The notes: generated by a model from the letters alone, not told the origin. A stretch of 64,000 nt of DNA from Aphrocallistes beatrix (GCA_963281255.1 OY725500.1:2170001-2234000); one strand, 5' to 3'; positions 46,558 to 58,168 are shown, counted from the stretch's first letter. A program made the numbers and translations.

Positions 46558-47701
46558 GGTTGGCCTTTCCTATGGGCATTTTGTTTTTTGTCAAAAATTT
46601 GCCAAAAGACCTTTTTAATCATTTTTAGATCCCTAAAGGGTTCTAAACATTAATTTCGATTTTTAGAATTTCAATGCTATTATTTCGCCACTTAGAGCCA
46701 CTTGTACCACCTGGTGTCGCCTAAAAAAGGACACATTTTTAAGCGAAATGTCTCATAGCCATAACTTCTTTGAACCTTGTCAAATTCGTCCTCAGCACTA
46801 AATTTCCAGCAATTTGATATATATATTGGACACATTAGGAGAAATTCTTTCGCTGCGGGTTCCTAGCAACGGCCAGGAATGTGAAAAAAATCCTGGCCGT
46901 TGCTATGCACGGACATCCAAAAAATTCTCCAATTATGGTCAATATAATATAAAATTGCTGGAAATTCAATGCTGGACAGACGATTTCAGCATTCAAATGA
47001 TGATCTGGCATGGTTCAAAGAAGTTATTGATCTGGGATTCCGGCGGATACTATCGAAAGTGGTTATTTTTGGGTGGCCAGTCATCAAAAACCAGTTTTTC
47101 ACACTTTTGATTGTAAAAATTTTGATGTACCATATTTTGAAGTAAAGCACTGCTATAAGTTGTCGAATAAGGAAGGATAATTGGATGTTATTTAATATTC
47201 CAAAGCAGTTAAAACTAATGGAAATTGAGGGACTTATATGAATATTTTTTAAATCCTATTTTCCTAGACTTTTTTATCAGCAATTATCAAGGTGATAACT
47301 TTTTGTAAATTCAACATAGGGGCGAAAACTCAACGGTTTTTGATATTAGGAATAAAAAGAGAATTATGAAAAAAATAGTGTCAAAATTACTAAAAATATA
47401 ATTCCTCGGCTGTTTTGGAGTGAATTTTTAAAAATTTTCAAAATTTCTAAAATCTGTCCGTTCATTAGCTAGATCATCGATTAATGAATTAATTTGAAAA
47501 GTTTCTAAAGGATTGTAAGCATATTGTGTCTGATTTCTTTATTGTAAAATGACCAAATTTTTTAAAATTTTTTTTATCTGTTGCAATATTTCAATTATTA
47601 ATGCAGTTTTGCAGATAACTCTGCGATTCAAATCTGCACAGAAAAAATGAAATGAATCGGTTGAAAAAGTCAAAAGTTAGCTATTATAGGAAAGGCCAAC
47701 C
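46558..47701. mobile_element. TTAA-type element with hairpin, 1144 bp
   Basis: TTAA at 46554-46557 and 47702-47705; inverted ends GGTTGGCCTTTCCTAT. The interior is AT-rich without transposase. A 98-codon ORF at 46814-47110 overlaps a strong hairpin and has no family match that I know. Confidence 0.85.
46863..46904. repeat. Perfect 15-bp-stem hairpin
   Basis: TAGCAACGGCCAGGA, a 12-nt A-rich loop, then TCCTGGCCGTTGCTA. It stands out as GC-rich in AT-rich DNA, inside the TTAA element. Confidence 0.85.
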
Positions 47702-47850
47702 TTAATAGAAATTCGCGAGTTCAGAATTGTGTCGTTTTTATTATCAAATGCATTTATATACAAATCGTCGTTAATTTACATGGCTCGGTCATGAAAGGTC
47801 CGGTTTCTGATATAACTATCTTAAGAAAAATAAAGAGTTGTTATACGTAC

Positions 47851-48021
47851 ATCAGCTATCCAGTCGTTTCGTAGGTCAATTATATTTAGTTTAGGAAGAA
47901 GATCTGGAAATGAACTAACTAAGAACTTATCTACCTTTTCTTTGTTGTCAGTTATGCCCTTAGATTAGGCAGATTCCATCAGCAAACGTTCTTTGTGATC
48001 CAAAGATAGTCTCTTTACTTG
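47851..48021 (-). pseudogene. Leucine-rich-repeat-like exon, one stop
   Basis: Minus strand. A polypyrimidine tract and CAAG precede the frame; a donor GTACGT follows at 47850. The frame reads KRLSLDHKERLLMESA, stop, SKGITDNKEKVDKFLVSSFP, then LLPKLNIIDLRNDWIAD. LPKLxIIDLRxNxI is LRR-like. It lies in the DRC3 intron but 3' of the last DRC3 LRR exon, so it does not fit DRC3 order. It may be an exon of another, broken gene (with 46400-47770). Confidence 0.35.
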
Positions 48022-48574
48022 GAATTGGAATCAGATAAAAAGGAAGGAAGGAAGGTTGGGGAATGTCCTGGGTACTGCAGTTTTATTAAGAGCTATTGTA
48101 TCACAGGAAACTGTAACCGTACGAAGCCAGTCATTGTAGGTATGATTCATTCGAATCTCGATGCCATCTGGTTTGAAATGATGTACACATACCTAAACGG
48201 TGAGTGGAAGTGCAAATGTGACAATCAGCAAATGAAACATAGTTATAGAAACTTACATTTGCTTGTTTGCATAGTCTTTCCGTGGGTGTGAAATTGGTCC
48301 AAAGTCTATTCTACACGTAGTTTCAGATTTTCAGAGGGATATTATGCTTGACTTCTATAATTAGACTATAACCCTGGGACAACACATGACATTGTCGTTC
48401 GAAAGAGTAATAATAATTTGATACTTGTGGGGAGTCAGGAGTATTTCAGATTAAGTTTGATTTGTGTATATGAAAAGACAGTGATTTGTAGAACTTTACA
48501 ACAAGGTAGTACGTAAATAAATATATAATCACCATAGTTTATTTTAAAACAATACAAATAAGTAGTGTTAATGT

Positions 48575-48780
48575 ATCCTTACTATTAAAACTCGATTAAC
48601 TATATGTGTATATATATACATATATATCGGTGATTTATTTAGCGAGTCAATGTATTTAATTGGAAAGAGAGACACTTAATTTGACTACAAATTCGAATAT
48701 GGAGAATTCGAATTTGAAGTTAAATTAAGCGTATCTCTTACCAATTAAATACCCTGACTCGCTAAATAAATCAGTATTAT
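48575..48780. repeat. Family-A left end followed by a palindromic MITE
   Basis: ATCCTTACTATTAAAACTCG at 48575, TA run, then a palindrome at 48627-48778 (TGATTTATTTAGCGAGTCAA .. GACTCGCTAAATAAATCA). No family-A unit follows; the palindrome seems to take its place. Confidence 0.75.
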
Positions 48781-48983
48781 AACTATTTGTATGGGGAATT
48801 ATGGGGTGTACGAATACTTTTGTTCAGGCAGTGTATAGTCTATACATGAAATATTGTCGGATACATTATCTAGCTTGTAATCCTTCTATAACTTTAATAA
48901 ATCTAGTATATTAATAGACTAATTGATTATACTAATGGAAATAACAAGATATTCTAAAGCTTAAATCAAAATTGAATATCTAC

Positions 48984-49228
48984 CTTTTTGTAGCTTCTGC
49001 TTTCAAAGCGGGAGAAATTATTGCAAAATCACAATATAATAATTGAGGAAGGTGAGATATGGTAAAGAATAAATAATTAGGATCAGTAACTATCGGGTTG
49101 CCAACTAGCCCAAGAGATTTCAAGCAAGAACAATTACGTAATGTCGAAATAGAACGTAAATCAGCTATCCGATTAACGCAAAGAGTGATAGACTGAAGAG
49201 AATTCAGTCTGTCTAGACCTTCGATTTC
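48984..49228 (-). CDS. DRC3: DRC3 (LRRC48) exon with last leucine-rich repeat
   Basis: Starts at 49228 after an ATTTATAG acceptor in phase 0 and ends at 48984 before GTAGAT, leaving 2 nt. It reads EIEGLDRLNSLQSITL, NRIADLRSISTLRNCSCLKS, LGLVGNPIVTDPNYLFFTIS, HLPQLLYCDFAII, then LKAEATKR. The GNPI..Y..F.I..LP.L.Y.DF block is the LRR cap of DRC3, followed in the family by the coiled-coil half; here that is the exon at 18642-19596 (KR joins YEIEIQ). The protein belongs to the dynein regulatory complex on axonemal doublets. The exon is open. Confidence 0.87.
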
Positions 49229-49312
49229 CTATAAATGATATTTACATAAAAATGAATAGTAAGGGAATTAAAGAAATATTTATCCATTGGATAGTAGAAC
49301 GACAAAGCTATA

Positions 49313-50657
49313 CAGGGTGTCTCAAAAGTTTTTTCCGGTTGTACTAATACCCATAACTAGTAAACTATGGTATAGAAATCTTATATTATTTGCAAATATA
49401 ATCTCCTCTAAGTTGGATACAAGAATTAATTCGAGCAGGCATTCCTGAGATTAAATTCTCCAAAATCGACGGCGTGAGTCCATTCCAGATATTTTTCAGG
49501 TAATTAGCGAGCTCTGACAAGTTGGTGGCTGGTGTCTTCTTGTCAAGCTCGGCTTGAATAATCACCCAAAGATTTTCAATGGGATTTAAATCTGGTGAAT
49601 TGCTAGGCCAAATTCCTTTTGCCCAGTAGCCTGGAATATGATTGGAAAGCCAGGTTTGCGTCTTTTTGGCGGTATGGGCAGGAGCCCCATCCTGCATAAA
49701 AATGGCCTCGGACATCAAGCGACACATTTTCCGTTCTGTCACTGGGCCTGTAGTTTTCCTTCTCTTCAAGGTAGGAAGGCAGGACTTCTCCAAAATTCCT
49801 TTTATATAGTATTCTGCATCTACAGATTGTTTGGGAGGAAGAAAATGGAGTTCCGAGAGCCCAGTGCCACTCATCATCCCCCAGACCATGATTTTAGGCG
49901 GGAATTTAACTGTTTGAACAGGTTCAATATTTCGCGCATTCTGACTCCAAACCCGATCGTTCTGCCTATTTGTTGGATGGAAAAGTTCAAAAGAACTCTC
50001 ATCACTAAAAAGAACCCTTTTCCAATCCTGTCCATCCCAAAATTTATGACTAAGGCAGAATTGTAGCCTCTGTTCCTTCTGTTTTCCGACAATTTTGGTT
50101 GCGAAGGTCTTTTGTATGGCTTTGCTCCGATGGTATTCCTTAAATAACGATGTATAGTGTCTTTACTAACTCTCTGTGAATTTTTCGAAACGATACAAGC
50201 AAGTTTTCGCGTAGACTACAAACGTTTGCCTAGAGATTTTCTAATAATGATTTTAGGAACGCGAGAAAGCCGTGTTGGACGCCCAGACCGAGGTTTGTCC
50301 GCCATGGATTTTCCTGATAGAATCTTCGTTTTCCAATTCCAAACAGTCTTAACTGTAACCCCTAAGGTCTGAGCAATCTGTTTCTGGCTAATACCAGATT
50401 CTAACATACCGATTGCACGTAATCTCTTATCAATTCTGGAATTTTGGACATCCATAATATAAACTATATATTGATGATGAAGTGAGGTCAAAAAAATCAC
50501 AAGATGTTAACAAATACAATTGATTTGTATTTCATTCAAACATTATGACCGTTCAAGTTAAATATTATCAAAAAAGGGCGAGTTTAAATGCAAGCACAGA
50601 TGTAAAAGGAATATTTTGATTAATTACAAAACCGGAAAAAACTTTTGAGACACCCTG
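49313..50657 (-). mobile_element. Tc1-type transposon, 1345 bp, nearly complete
   Basis: Ends CAGGGTGTCTCAAAAGTTTT and ..AACTTTTGAGACACCCTG, TA at 49311-49312 and 50658-50659. Full-length transposase with few lesions. Confidence 0.95.
49386..50455 (-). pseudogene. Tc1 transposase (DD34E), few frameshifts
   Basis: Starts MDVQNSRIDKRLRAIGMLES near 50455, with HTH KQIAQTLGVTVKTVWNWKTK and the GRPTRLSR linker. The first Asp is near 50005 (LFSDESSF, frame-shifted). An open C-terminal part of 167 codons carries VWGMMSGTGLSELHFLPPKQ, FMQDGAPAHTAKKTQTWL (second Asp, about 49690) and WPSNSPDLNPIENLWVIIQA (Glu, about 49575). Length and order match Tc1 transposases. Two or three frame breaks are seen. 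Confidence 0.92.
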
Positions 50658-50689
50658 TATAGTCATATTTGCACAAAGCAAGCTTGGAT

Positions 50690-51189
50690 TAAGTTAACCG
50701 GTTAACTGGCAAAGCGCCATTAATCTCGGTTAACGGTTATTAATTCTTAGAACGGTTAGCCGATTTGCTACATCTTACAAACATTCAGATCCAACCTGAT
50801 AAAGAAATATAAAATATTTCCAGAATACAGCTTTTTCAACCTTTTTATCTCAATTATCTCAAAAAGAGGTAAATTTGAATGGGGAAATAATTTCTGTAAT
50901 TCTTATCTCTCCCATTCTCTACTTTCCCGCTCACAGAAATTCATTGCATTAAACCGATAAAGATTGCCTAAATTTTCCCAATATAAAGAGAATCCCCAAA
51001 TATAGAGACTCAAAGCCTACTCTAATAATGCCTCACAGTAAAATAACCAAGGCTGTAAGAATAGCCGAATGGATTAATACACGATTAGACTAAAATCGTT
51101 AACCATGTAGAATATGCATTAAGAATGTATTACCAGCATATATAAGCATGGCATCCAAGTGCATATAAAATTTCGATTAGTCATATCAT
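50690..51189. other. No gene; short GTTAACCGG palindromes
   Basis: 50690-50760 carries GTTAACCGGTTAAC and related GGTTAAC repeats. Otherwise AT-rich and featureless. Confidence 0.5.
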
Positions 51190-51800
51190 TGGACAACAGG
51201 TTATTTTAGAACGATTTACGCGATTTCCTAAGCTGTTTTAAGCTTAATTCTAAATGCTATTAAGGTATAATTTTTGTGTAGAACTAAGATTAGTATTACT
51301 AGTTGATTTGAAAGTTTACAATTTTTCAATGGAATATTGTTACATTTCTACGTTGCCACTGTAAAGCATTTTGATCAGTTTGAGCCATATCCTGCAAACT
51401 GCAATAACTAGCTATTAGAGTAATGCGACAATTTAGTATTTTGGTCACATTCTTAAAATCAACCCAAAACTCAAAACTCGTAGAATTTAGAAGTTGAAGT
51501 TGTATTATCAACCAATAGGTAGTACATTGCAGATCAAACACGATTAAATTTGAAGATCTAGTTATCACAGTTTGCACGGAAAGGCACAGAATGACTAAAA
51601 TGCTTTACCATAGCAACACAGGAATGTAACAATATTCCATTGAAAGATTCTCTTTTTTTCAAATCAACTAGTAGTACTAATTGGTTCAACACAAACATCA
51701 CACCTTAATAACATTTAGAAATAGGATTAAAACAGCTTAGAAAATCACTTAAATCGTCCTTAGAATGAACTGTTGCGCAATGAAATGATGAATAATCAAA
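51190..51800. repeat. Foldback element C, copy 2 (no captured gene)
   Basis: Arms of about 230 bp. Left: TTGAAAGTTTACAATTTTTC, CAATGGAATATTGTTACATT. Right: AATGTAACAATATTCCATTG, CTAATTGGTTCAACACAAAC. The inner part matches the inner arms of 43800-44930. The loop is only about 100 bp. Confidence 0.78.
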
Positions 51801-51904
51801 TTCGTTAACTGCTCTGGAGAGAATCAAAAAAAATTAAACTAAATCGAAGAGCTAGAAAACAAATTTTTCCAATTAGTCAAATATTCCAAAATTTAACATT
51901 GCAC

Positions 51905-52815
51905 TACAGGTAGAAGTTGTTCAGGGGGGTATACAGATATTCAAGAAACTGACTTTCAACTACTATACATGAGTCGAACCAAGTCTACCACTTACTTTCG
52001 CGATTATGTTGCTGACTAACAATCTACAATTGTTGCAATCACTGAGAACTGGTTAAGATCAAGAGATGCAGCTGTAAGAGTCGAATGTTCCCATCGGGTT
52101 ACATGCGCCTTGGTCATCCGAGGCACAAACCATGTCAGGGTAGTGATACAGCAGTACTGTACCGAGATACCATGACAGTTAAGTGCTATTGTTCTAGAGC
52201 AGTGTTTCTCAACCTTTTTCTTCTCGCGGCACCCTTTCTAAACTTACACCTTTCAGCGGCACCCCTTAATTTGACTTAGGGGCAGGCCAATGAACAAATG
52301 ATAGTAAAAGTGGAGATTGATTTGAATTATTACGACTTTATTATAGAATAACTAATTAATATACTAGGAAATTATTGTGAATATTGTATAATAAATTATT
52401 CCAGAGGATTGTCAGAGGACAATCATCAAATTCAACATTGGCAATGGTATCAATAGAAAATAAAATAAAGCAGTATGTAAGTGTGGTAAGGCCTGCGGCA
52501 ACCCTAGAGGAAGCAAATGGCACCCCAGGGTGCTGCGGCACCCCGGTTGAGAATCACTGTTCTAGAGAATCTATATCCCTCCTTTCCACAAACAATTCAA
52601 ATTCTATGTATACCTTCCTAACAGCCCTCCTCCTATCTCGAACCCACTATCATATGAATGGAACAACAAATCATATCAGGTTACAATTAAATGAACTCCT
52701 TCACCAAATGTCTCTTGTCGAGCATGTTAATTAACCAACCTATGAAAAAGGCAATAAGCTTGAACTCGTTATAAGCTCTCCCTCTGACAACATTTTTAAG
52801 AGGGGTTGGTAAGTA
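51905..52815 (+). pseudogene. LINE (CR1/L2-type) endonuclease-region fragment
   Basis: Plus-strand frames give TIVAITENWLRSRDAAVRVE (the TETWL-type block of apurinic endonucleases). After a hAT MITE come QLNELLHQMSLVEHVN and PTYEKGNKLELVISSPSDNI, the PTR..N.LDLV..N.P block near the end of the endonuclease domain. Stops and frame changes throughout. Assignment to the CR1/L2/Jockey group is by motif; the clade is not certain. Confidence 0.65.
52200..52559. mobile_element. hAT MITE, 360 bp
   Basis: Ends CAGTGTTTCTCAACCTTTTT and ..CACCCCGGTTGAGAATCACTG, 8-bp duplications TTCTAGAG at 52192-52199 and 52560-52567. The GCGGCACCCC motif is repeated near both ends. Inserted in the LINE fragment. Confidence 0.95.
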
Positions 52816-53220
52816 TACATACGCCTATTTTAATCACTACACTTGATGGCATGAATTACCTATGGTGGCTCAGGGTGATAAGATTATACATTAAGTTGAA
52901 CAATTTTGAGATAGATTCAACTATGACTAATTCGAAAGTGTAGATTTTGAATCTGAATCCAGACTATTAGTATCTCTTAGAATTTGAACGTATTGCTCTT
53001 CATGAAAAGATCCAATTTAGTATTACTTGTATTAGAAAGAATTAAGTGTTAAAACTGGTCTCTTTTTAAATCTATCTAAACAACTTGATGGACCTTTAGT
53101 ATCTTATAACATTACTCTTGCGACCTACTACGACTCAAACTTCTTTGACGGAACAAAATAATCTTAGCCCTTCGTCGCGTCCCCTAATTACTAAGGCAAA
53201 CACATATCTGAGCCAGCTAA

Positions 53221-55012
53221 GGATACCGAAATCATATGATTTGACTTACAGCATACTATGAAAGTAGAGCTATGAGAGATGTTAAGCGTGGGCACGTATC
53301 TCCGTCTAGAAATACTTGCACATTCCAAACCGTTTTTGATTCTCATTTCCAGTTTTTGAAATACAGTGTCTCAAAGTCTGTTTTTTTCGTTTGTCGCTAG
53401 CACATCTTAATGGTAGAAATCCGGCTACTCCAAAAATTTTTTAGGACATAAAATGGAAACAAATGCTTCCAAAATTGAATCATAGATAGTCTATCATATT
53501 TGTCACCTCATTGGACCTAAGAAAGGTAAAATGACAAATTTTGTAAATTTTATTGGTGTCTGAAAAAAAAGTGGCAAAAACGGAGAAAAACGTGTTTTTT
53601 TTGTAAATCATGAATAAAATCACAAGTTATAAGCTATCGAAAATAAAGTAGTGCTACGTTCATCAGCTAATAATATGGAACAACTTATGAAATTTTCAAA
53701 CCTCTATCTCAAACCAATTTTGACTTAAAGTTTTGTAAAGACGATCAATTTTGAAATTTTAAAGTCCCGAGATAGAGAGATTTTAAGGTTAGACGTTAAG
53801 AACAATGTAAAATGAGTTATTAAAAATGTCGGTTGACAGACCGATAGTGAAGCTCCAGGAAGTGATTCGAAAGGAACATGAAATGTGAATATGAAAAGGT
53901 GTGAAAATATGTACGTATATGTATGTCAAAATTTAATAGCACATAAAACATTCTAATTATTTCATTCAAAGTGCGAAAATCGGAATCTAAAAATTAAAAT
54001 ATCCTATATTATCCGTTGAGAACTCGCTTTTAGCTCAAAATATGATTTTTTCAAAAGGTGTGAAAGTATGTATATAATTTATATAGTAACTCATAACATT
54101 TGCACATTACCACTTTCAAAGTGCGAAATTCGGAATCTACATATTAAAATATCCTATATTATCCGTTGAGAACTTACTTATATCATTAAACAAAGCTTTG
54201 CAATGGTGGTGTTAAAATATTAACACGTATATACTACATACATACATACATACATACATACATCCCTTTTTTGACCCTAAATGGGGGTTTTTGACCGAAT
54301 CTGCGAGGTCCAAGGCCAGAACTTTCAAAATAATTATCCAAAGTTCTCCAATTTTTCTGTACACATAATCAACGACAATTGTATTCATTATTTAGTATAA
54401 TAGCCACATTTGGATACATATTTAATGATTAGATTCACCATTTTCTAATATATTCAAAGTTCTCCATAGAATTTGTATTACAATCAAATCAATGATAAGA
54501 CGAGATGACATCGGCCTCTTTCGGGACCATAGAGAGATATTATGCCCGAACTTTACTTATAGAAAGCGATATATCACGAACAAATGGTCGGACCCGAACA
54601 AATTTTTTTTTAAACGATCAGAATTTTATTTCTGATCCAATGATCGCTAAATATCTGATATAAAACAGGCGATTTACCGAGCATTATATAAATGAATTCC
54701 CTTATAGAGCAATTTTGTTTAGATTTTATTTGGCCTTTCTTCCAAATCTTTGTGTTATATAATCTCATAAAGTTCCATATCATTTAAAAAATATGAAATA
54801 AGTTGAAAACTAATTGGTGAATGCGTCAAAAACCTCCAATAATTTTTCAATTTATAGTAACGCTAAACTTTAGGTGATTAACTCATAAAAATCAAATAAA
54901 TACCGTCCAACTAGTACTATCTAGGTAGACTGCTCAGTAATACAATGAAATTATCGATAAAAAACTTTGCCTTATTTTTTACGCCAGGCAAAGTTTTTCG
55001 AGGGCAGTATCC
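53221..55012. mobile_element. TTAA-type element, copy 2 of the 5206-7144 family
   Basis: Right end ..TTTTTCGAGGGCAGTATCC then TTAA (55013-55016). The left end GGATACCG has lost about 10 bp of the terminal repeat and its flank is CTAA. Long stretches match copy 1 (AAAGTAGAGCTATGAGAGAT, TTGACCCTAAATGGGGGTTT). The segment 53826-54265 is different and contains AGGTGTGAAAATATG motifs like family B and a (CATA)n run at 54236-54262. Confidence 0.85.
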
Positions 55013-55016
55013 TTAA

Positions 55017-56690
55017 GAGAAACGCTACCTGAGTGTCGCATGACCAATGAGTTTTAACAGTGGTTGAATGGTTACTTTGGACAAGAAATCATACTGTGTG
55101 TTTAAGATCAACAATCATCGTTTACGAGCTTTTGAGTTGTTGAAACACTATTGCTGTTCAAGGTATCCCTGAACTAAATTAAGTTTCGAAAAATATGGTT
55201 GTTAATGTATTTATCGTTTTCATTAATTTCAAGCCTCAATGTTGAAAATATAACTAAATTGAAGTAGTTTTATTTGGTAAATTTAATTTTCGATGTCGGT
55301 GAGTGTTTAGTGATATATTAATACTACAAATCTATATTTTTTAAAAGTTTTGTTTGTAAATGATCATATTTCTAAAAAAATACAATATAAATATATTCTA
55401 GTCATTATTGATGCTTAAAAATGTGATTGCAAATAACATTCATTTTATATTTCACATTGCGCAACCCCAAAAATTTATAATGGAGTCAAATAAATCGGAA
55501 TAATATTTCATTTTCTATGGAATTTAATTCATATTCTGTCGAATTTTGACATTATTCTTTAAAATTTGATAACTAATAAACGAAGTTAGAATTACCTGTA
55601 TACTGATATATTTTGAAAGGGAATGATAATAATAACAGATACCACAAATTATATTAACTGTTTTAAAAAATATAATATAAAATCCCTAAATTACATAGTA
55701 CATATGTACTAACAGCCTAATAATTTGGAAATTTAGGAATCATGAAATTTCAAGTAAACCTATTTAAATCTGTTTTGAAAATGATTCAAGGATCCCTACA
55801 TATGTCAAAAATGCAAAGAAGTAATGGTCCATATAGATTACAACCTAAACTTGGTCTAGGGACACTGTGCATGTCACCTAGCTGTGGTTTTGACCTAGGC
55901 TGGTAGCTCTTGTATATAATTGCAACAAAAATTATTTTATTTGTCAGTAAGATTTCTGGATTTTAATGAAGAAAGTAGTATGTAGAAAGCAATTCAGAAA
56001 ATATAGTTCTCGATAAAAGTTTGAAATTCCGTGTAAATTCAAGCTTACTCATTTTGGATAACTAACCAGTAGTACTCAAAACGCGAATGGAAGCATATGA
56101 GCTCGTCTGTAATTCAAAACAATAACATTTTATGTTATTTACAATCTTGGATTTCTCATACTAAAATGCTGAAAACATATTAATTATATCATGAAGTTCT
56201 GATCTCACAGTTTTGAGAAATGTATTACAATTTAATGGAAATCAATTAAGTCGCATTAATGTATATACTTTTCATCTACCAGAACTAAGTAGCATCAGGA
56301 AAAATGTTTCACCGCTGATTTAAATGTAATCGTAATTCTTGTTGGCAGTCGGAATGTAATAGTATAATTGTAATTAATTACTTTTGCAATGTAATTGCTC
56401 TATGTCTAGAATTGACATGTCGAAATTATGATATATATTTGCAACTGATGATAACTAGCGAAACAAGATAATAGTGCTCCTTTTCAAAGCAGAAACTTAT
56501 TTTGAATGAAGCCTGGAGCCTCGAAAAGTTAATTTTTGAAAGATGTAATGCAATTGATGATATAATTAATCCTACAAAATTAATTTATTACAAAAAAAAC
56601 GTGTGAAAATTATTTCATTTTCTGACATAAGTGAGATGCAAACCAATAATATTAAATTATATTTCAAACAATAATACTTGTACTTAATAC
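55017..56690. other. No recognisable feature
   Basis: Strongly AT-rich, no credible ORF, no clear repeat family. Could hold old decayed insertions. Confidence 0.5.
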
Positions 56691-56719
56691 CCGAAGGACA
56701 ATGAACTAATTAATATTCG

Positions 56720-57145
56720 AATGAAAATCTTGCTCAATGATGAATAAACCGCAACTTTAAAGTCATCCAATCGTACTCTACGATCATCCAACGCCATCCA
56801 CCTTGAGCATCCTACTATCAAATCTTCCAAAACTCTGGGTGATCGTGCATTCACTTTAGCTGCGCCTGTTGAGTGGAATCTTCTGCCTCCGAGCATTCGG
56901 AATGCCCCCTCACTTCTTCTCTTCAAAAACTCTTGAAAACTCATCTTTTCCGTATCGCGCACGGCACATCCACTTAAATTAATTTCAATGCATATACCTT
57001 ACAAGCATACATACACATACATACGCATACATACACATACATACGTACATGCATAACACACCTACTTTTATTGAATTGTACAGCGCACTTGAACATATTA
57101 ATATGGAATCTGCGCTATATAAATGTATATTATTATTATTATAAA
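56720..57145 (+). pseudogene. LINE (CR1/L2-type) 3' end with tail
   Basis: Plus strand: SSNAIHLEHPTIKSSKTLGD, RAFTLAAPVEWNLLPPSIRN, then LLLFKNS, stop, KLIF. GdRaFxxaaPxxWNxLPxxiR..F is the very C-terminus of CR1/L2 reverse transcriptase ORFs. A (CATA)n stretch (57003-57055) and the 3' end TGCGCTATATAAATGTATAT with ATT repeats follow, typical of L2-type tails. Confidence 0.8.
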
Positions 57146-57291
57146 TTTGCTTATTCTACTAAGTATAAACTCTGGGATTATTTCTCAAGCTAGACGCTCT
57201 TCAGCTCCCAGGTGTATGAACAATTATAACAACGAAGAGCAAGTCCCAGTGTTCAGGGTAACACTTAAGCCTGATGAACCTAGACACGCAT

Positions 57292-57820
57292 GCACGTCCA
57301 CTTAAAATCTTAAAAAATCACGAAAAAATTACGTTAAGCTTATCTCAGTATTTACAAACATTTTGGTATTTTTCAGCTCCAGCGGATCAAAGTAAGACCT
57401 TGAAAAATTTAATATTTCATTTTCACATATAAATGTGGTGTATATTGTGTTAAAATCCACTTCATCTGTTATAACTTCCATTCTCCATTAATAAAAGTTC
57501 TGAAAATTAGGTACAAATTCTAAATTACTAATACTTGGATCGAACACACCTAAAGTTATAATCTAGCCAACTAATTCTCGAATTATTACGTCATCATGAC
57601 AGTACAAAATTTCATAGCAATGACTCAATTCATTACAGCTCAGGCAATATTCATCATAAATCAATGAAACTTAAACACTAGATCTATCTTACCCTTTTCT
57701 GCCAGATTGTCTCAAAATCTCGTCAAAATGCAAATTCATCATTGATTATGACGTCATAATTGTGTATAAAAAGTGGAAATTTTACCAATTCAATTTTTAC
57801 AATTTTTATCATTTTCGAGT
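57292..57820 (+). repeat. Left ~529-bp terminal inverted repeat
   Basis: Pairs with 60695-61204. Matching landmarks include CAGCTCCAGCGGATCAAAGT, GTTATAACTTCCATTCTCCA and GCCAGATTGTCTCAAAATCT. Contains TGACGTCA (about 57747). Confidence 0.88.
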
Positions 57821-57829
57821 AAAACTCAT

Positions 57830-58049
57830 TAATTAATATACACATATTGATTTCTTATTGTAATTCTAATAAAAATGGAAATATTTTGAAATTTCGAAAA
57901 AGTAAAAGGTGACAATGACGTCACAACTCCATGATGAGTCGATATTTTCTTAGTCTGAAGTTAGAACTTAGTGGAGCCATAGCCAAAAGACTCCCACATG
58001 CCAAAAATCAGCTTTCTGCGCTTGTCAGTTTCTTCAATCAATTCGTTAC

Positions 58050-58104
<55 letters not shown>

Positions 58105-58150
58105 AATAAATAAATAAATATATATTAATCGATTTTTAATAGTAAGGATA
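57830..58150 (-). repeat. Family-A 5' half, inverted, with (GATA)n and end
   Basis: GACAATGACGTCACAACTCC, TAGTGGAGCCATAGCCAAAA, TTTCTTCAATCAATTCGTTA, then (GATA)n at 58051-58104 and the end ATTAATCGATTTTTAATAGT..AAGGAT at 58150. The usual (TA)n is replaced by (GATA)n. Confidence 0.82.
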
Positions 58151-58168
58151 TCCTTCAGTTTATTCATT

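Larger units (their letters stand above)
46400..47770 (-). pseudogene. Unidentified coding exon fragment split by a TTAA element
   Basis: Joining 47702-47770 to 46400-46553 across the TTAA site gives an open frame: DDLYINAFDNKNDTILNSRI on the 5' side, and DNRQVETILNEVDTYLPILN with WQLRNLINSKIRRRYISS and stop on the 3' side. It is closed by a TAA about 12 bp upstream of the Asp-Asp. I do not recognise it. It could be the last exon of a lost gene in the DRC3 intron or a chance frame; the helical, basic C-terminus looks protein-like. Confidence 0.35.

Noticed and set aside
48019..48291. 90-codon plus-strand ORF
   Set aside because: Overlaps the polypyrimidine region of the LRR-like exon on the other strand and has no recognisable motif.
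56684..56962. 92-codon minus-strand ORF with LGGRRFHSTGAAKVNARSPR
   Set aside because: Antisense of the LINE C-terminus, which reads well on the plus strand.
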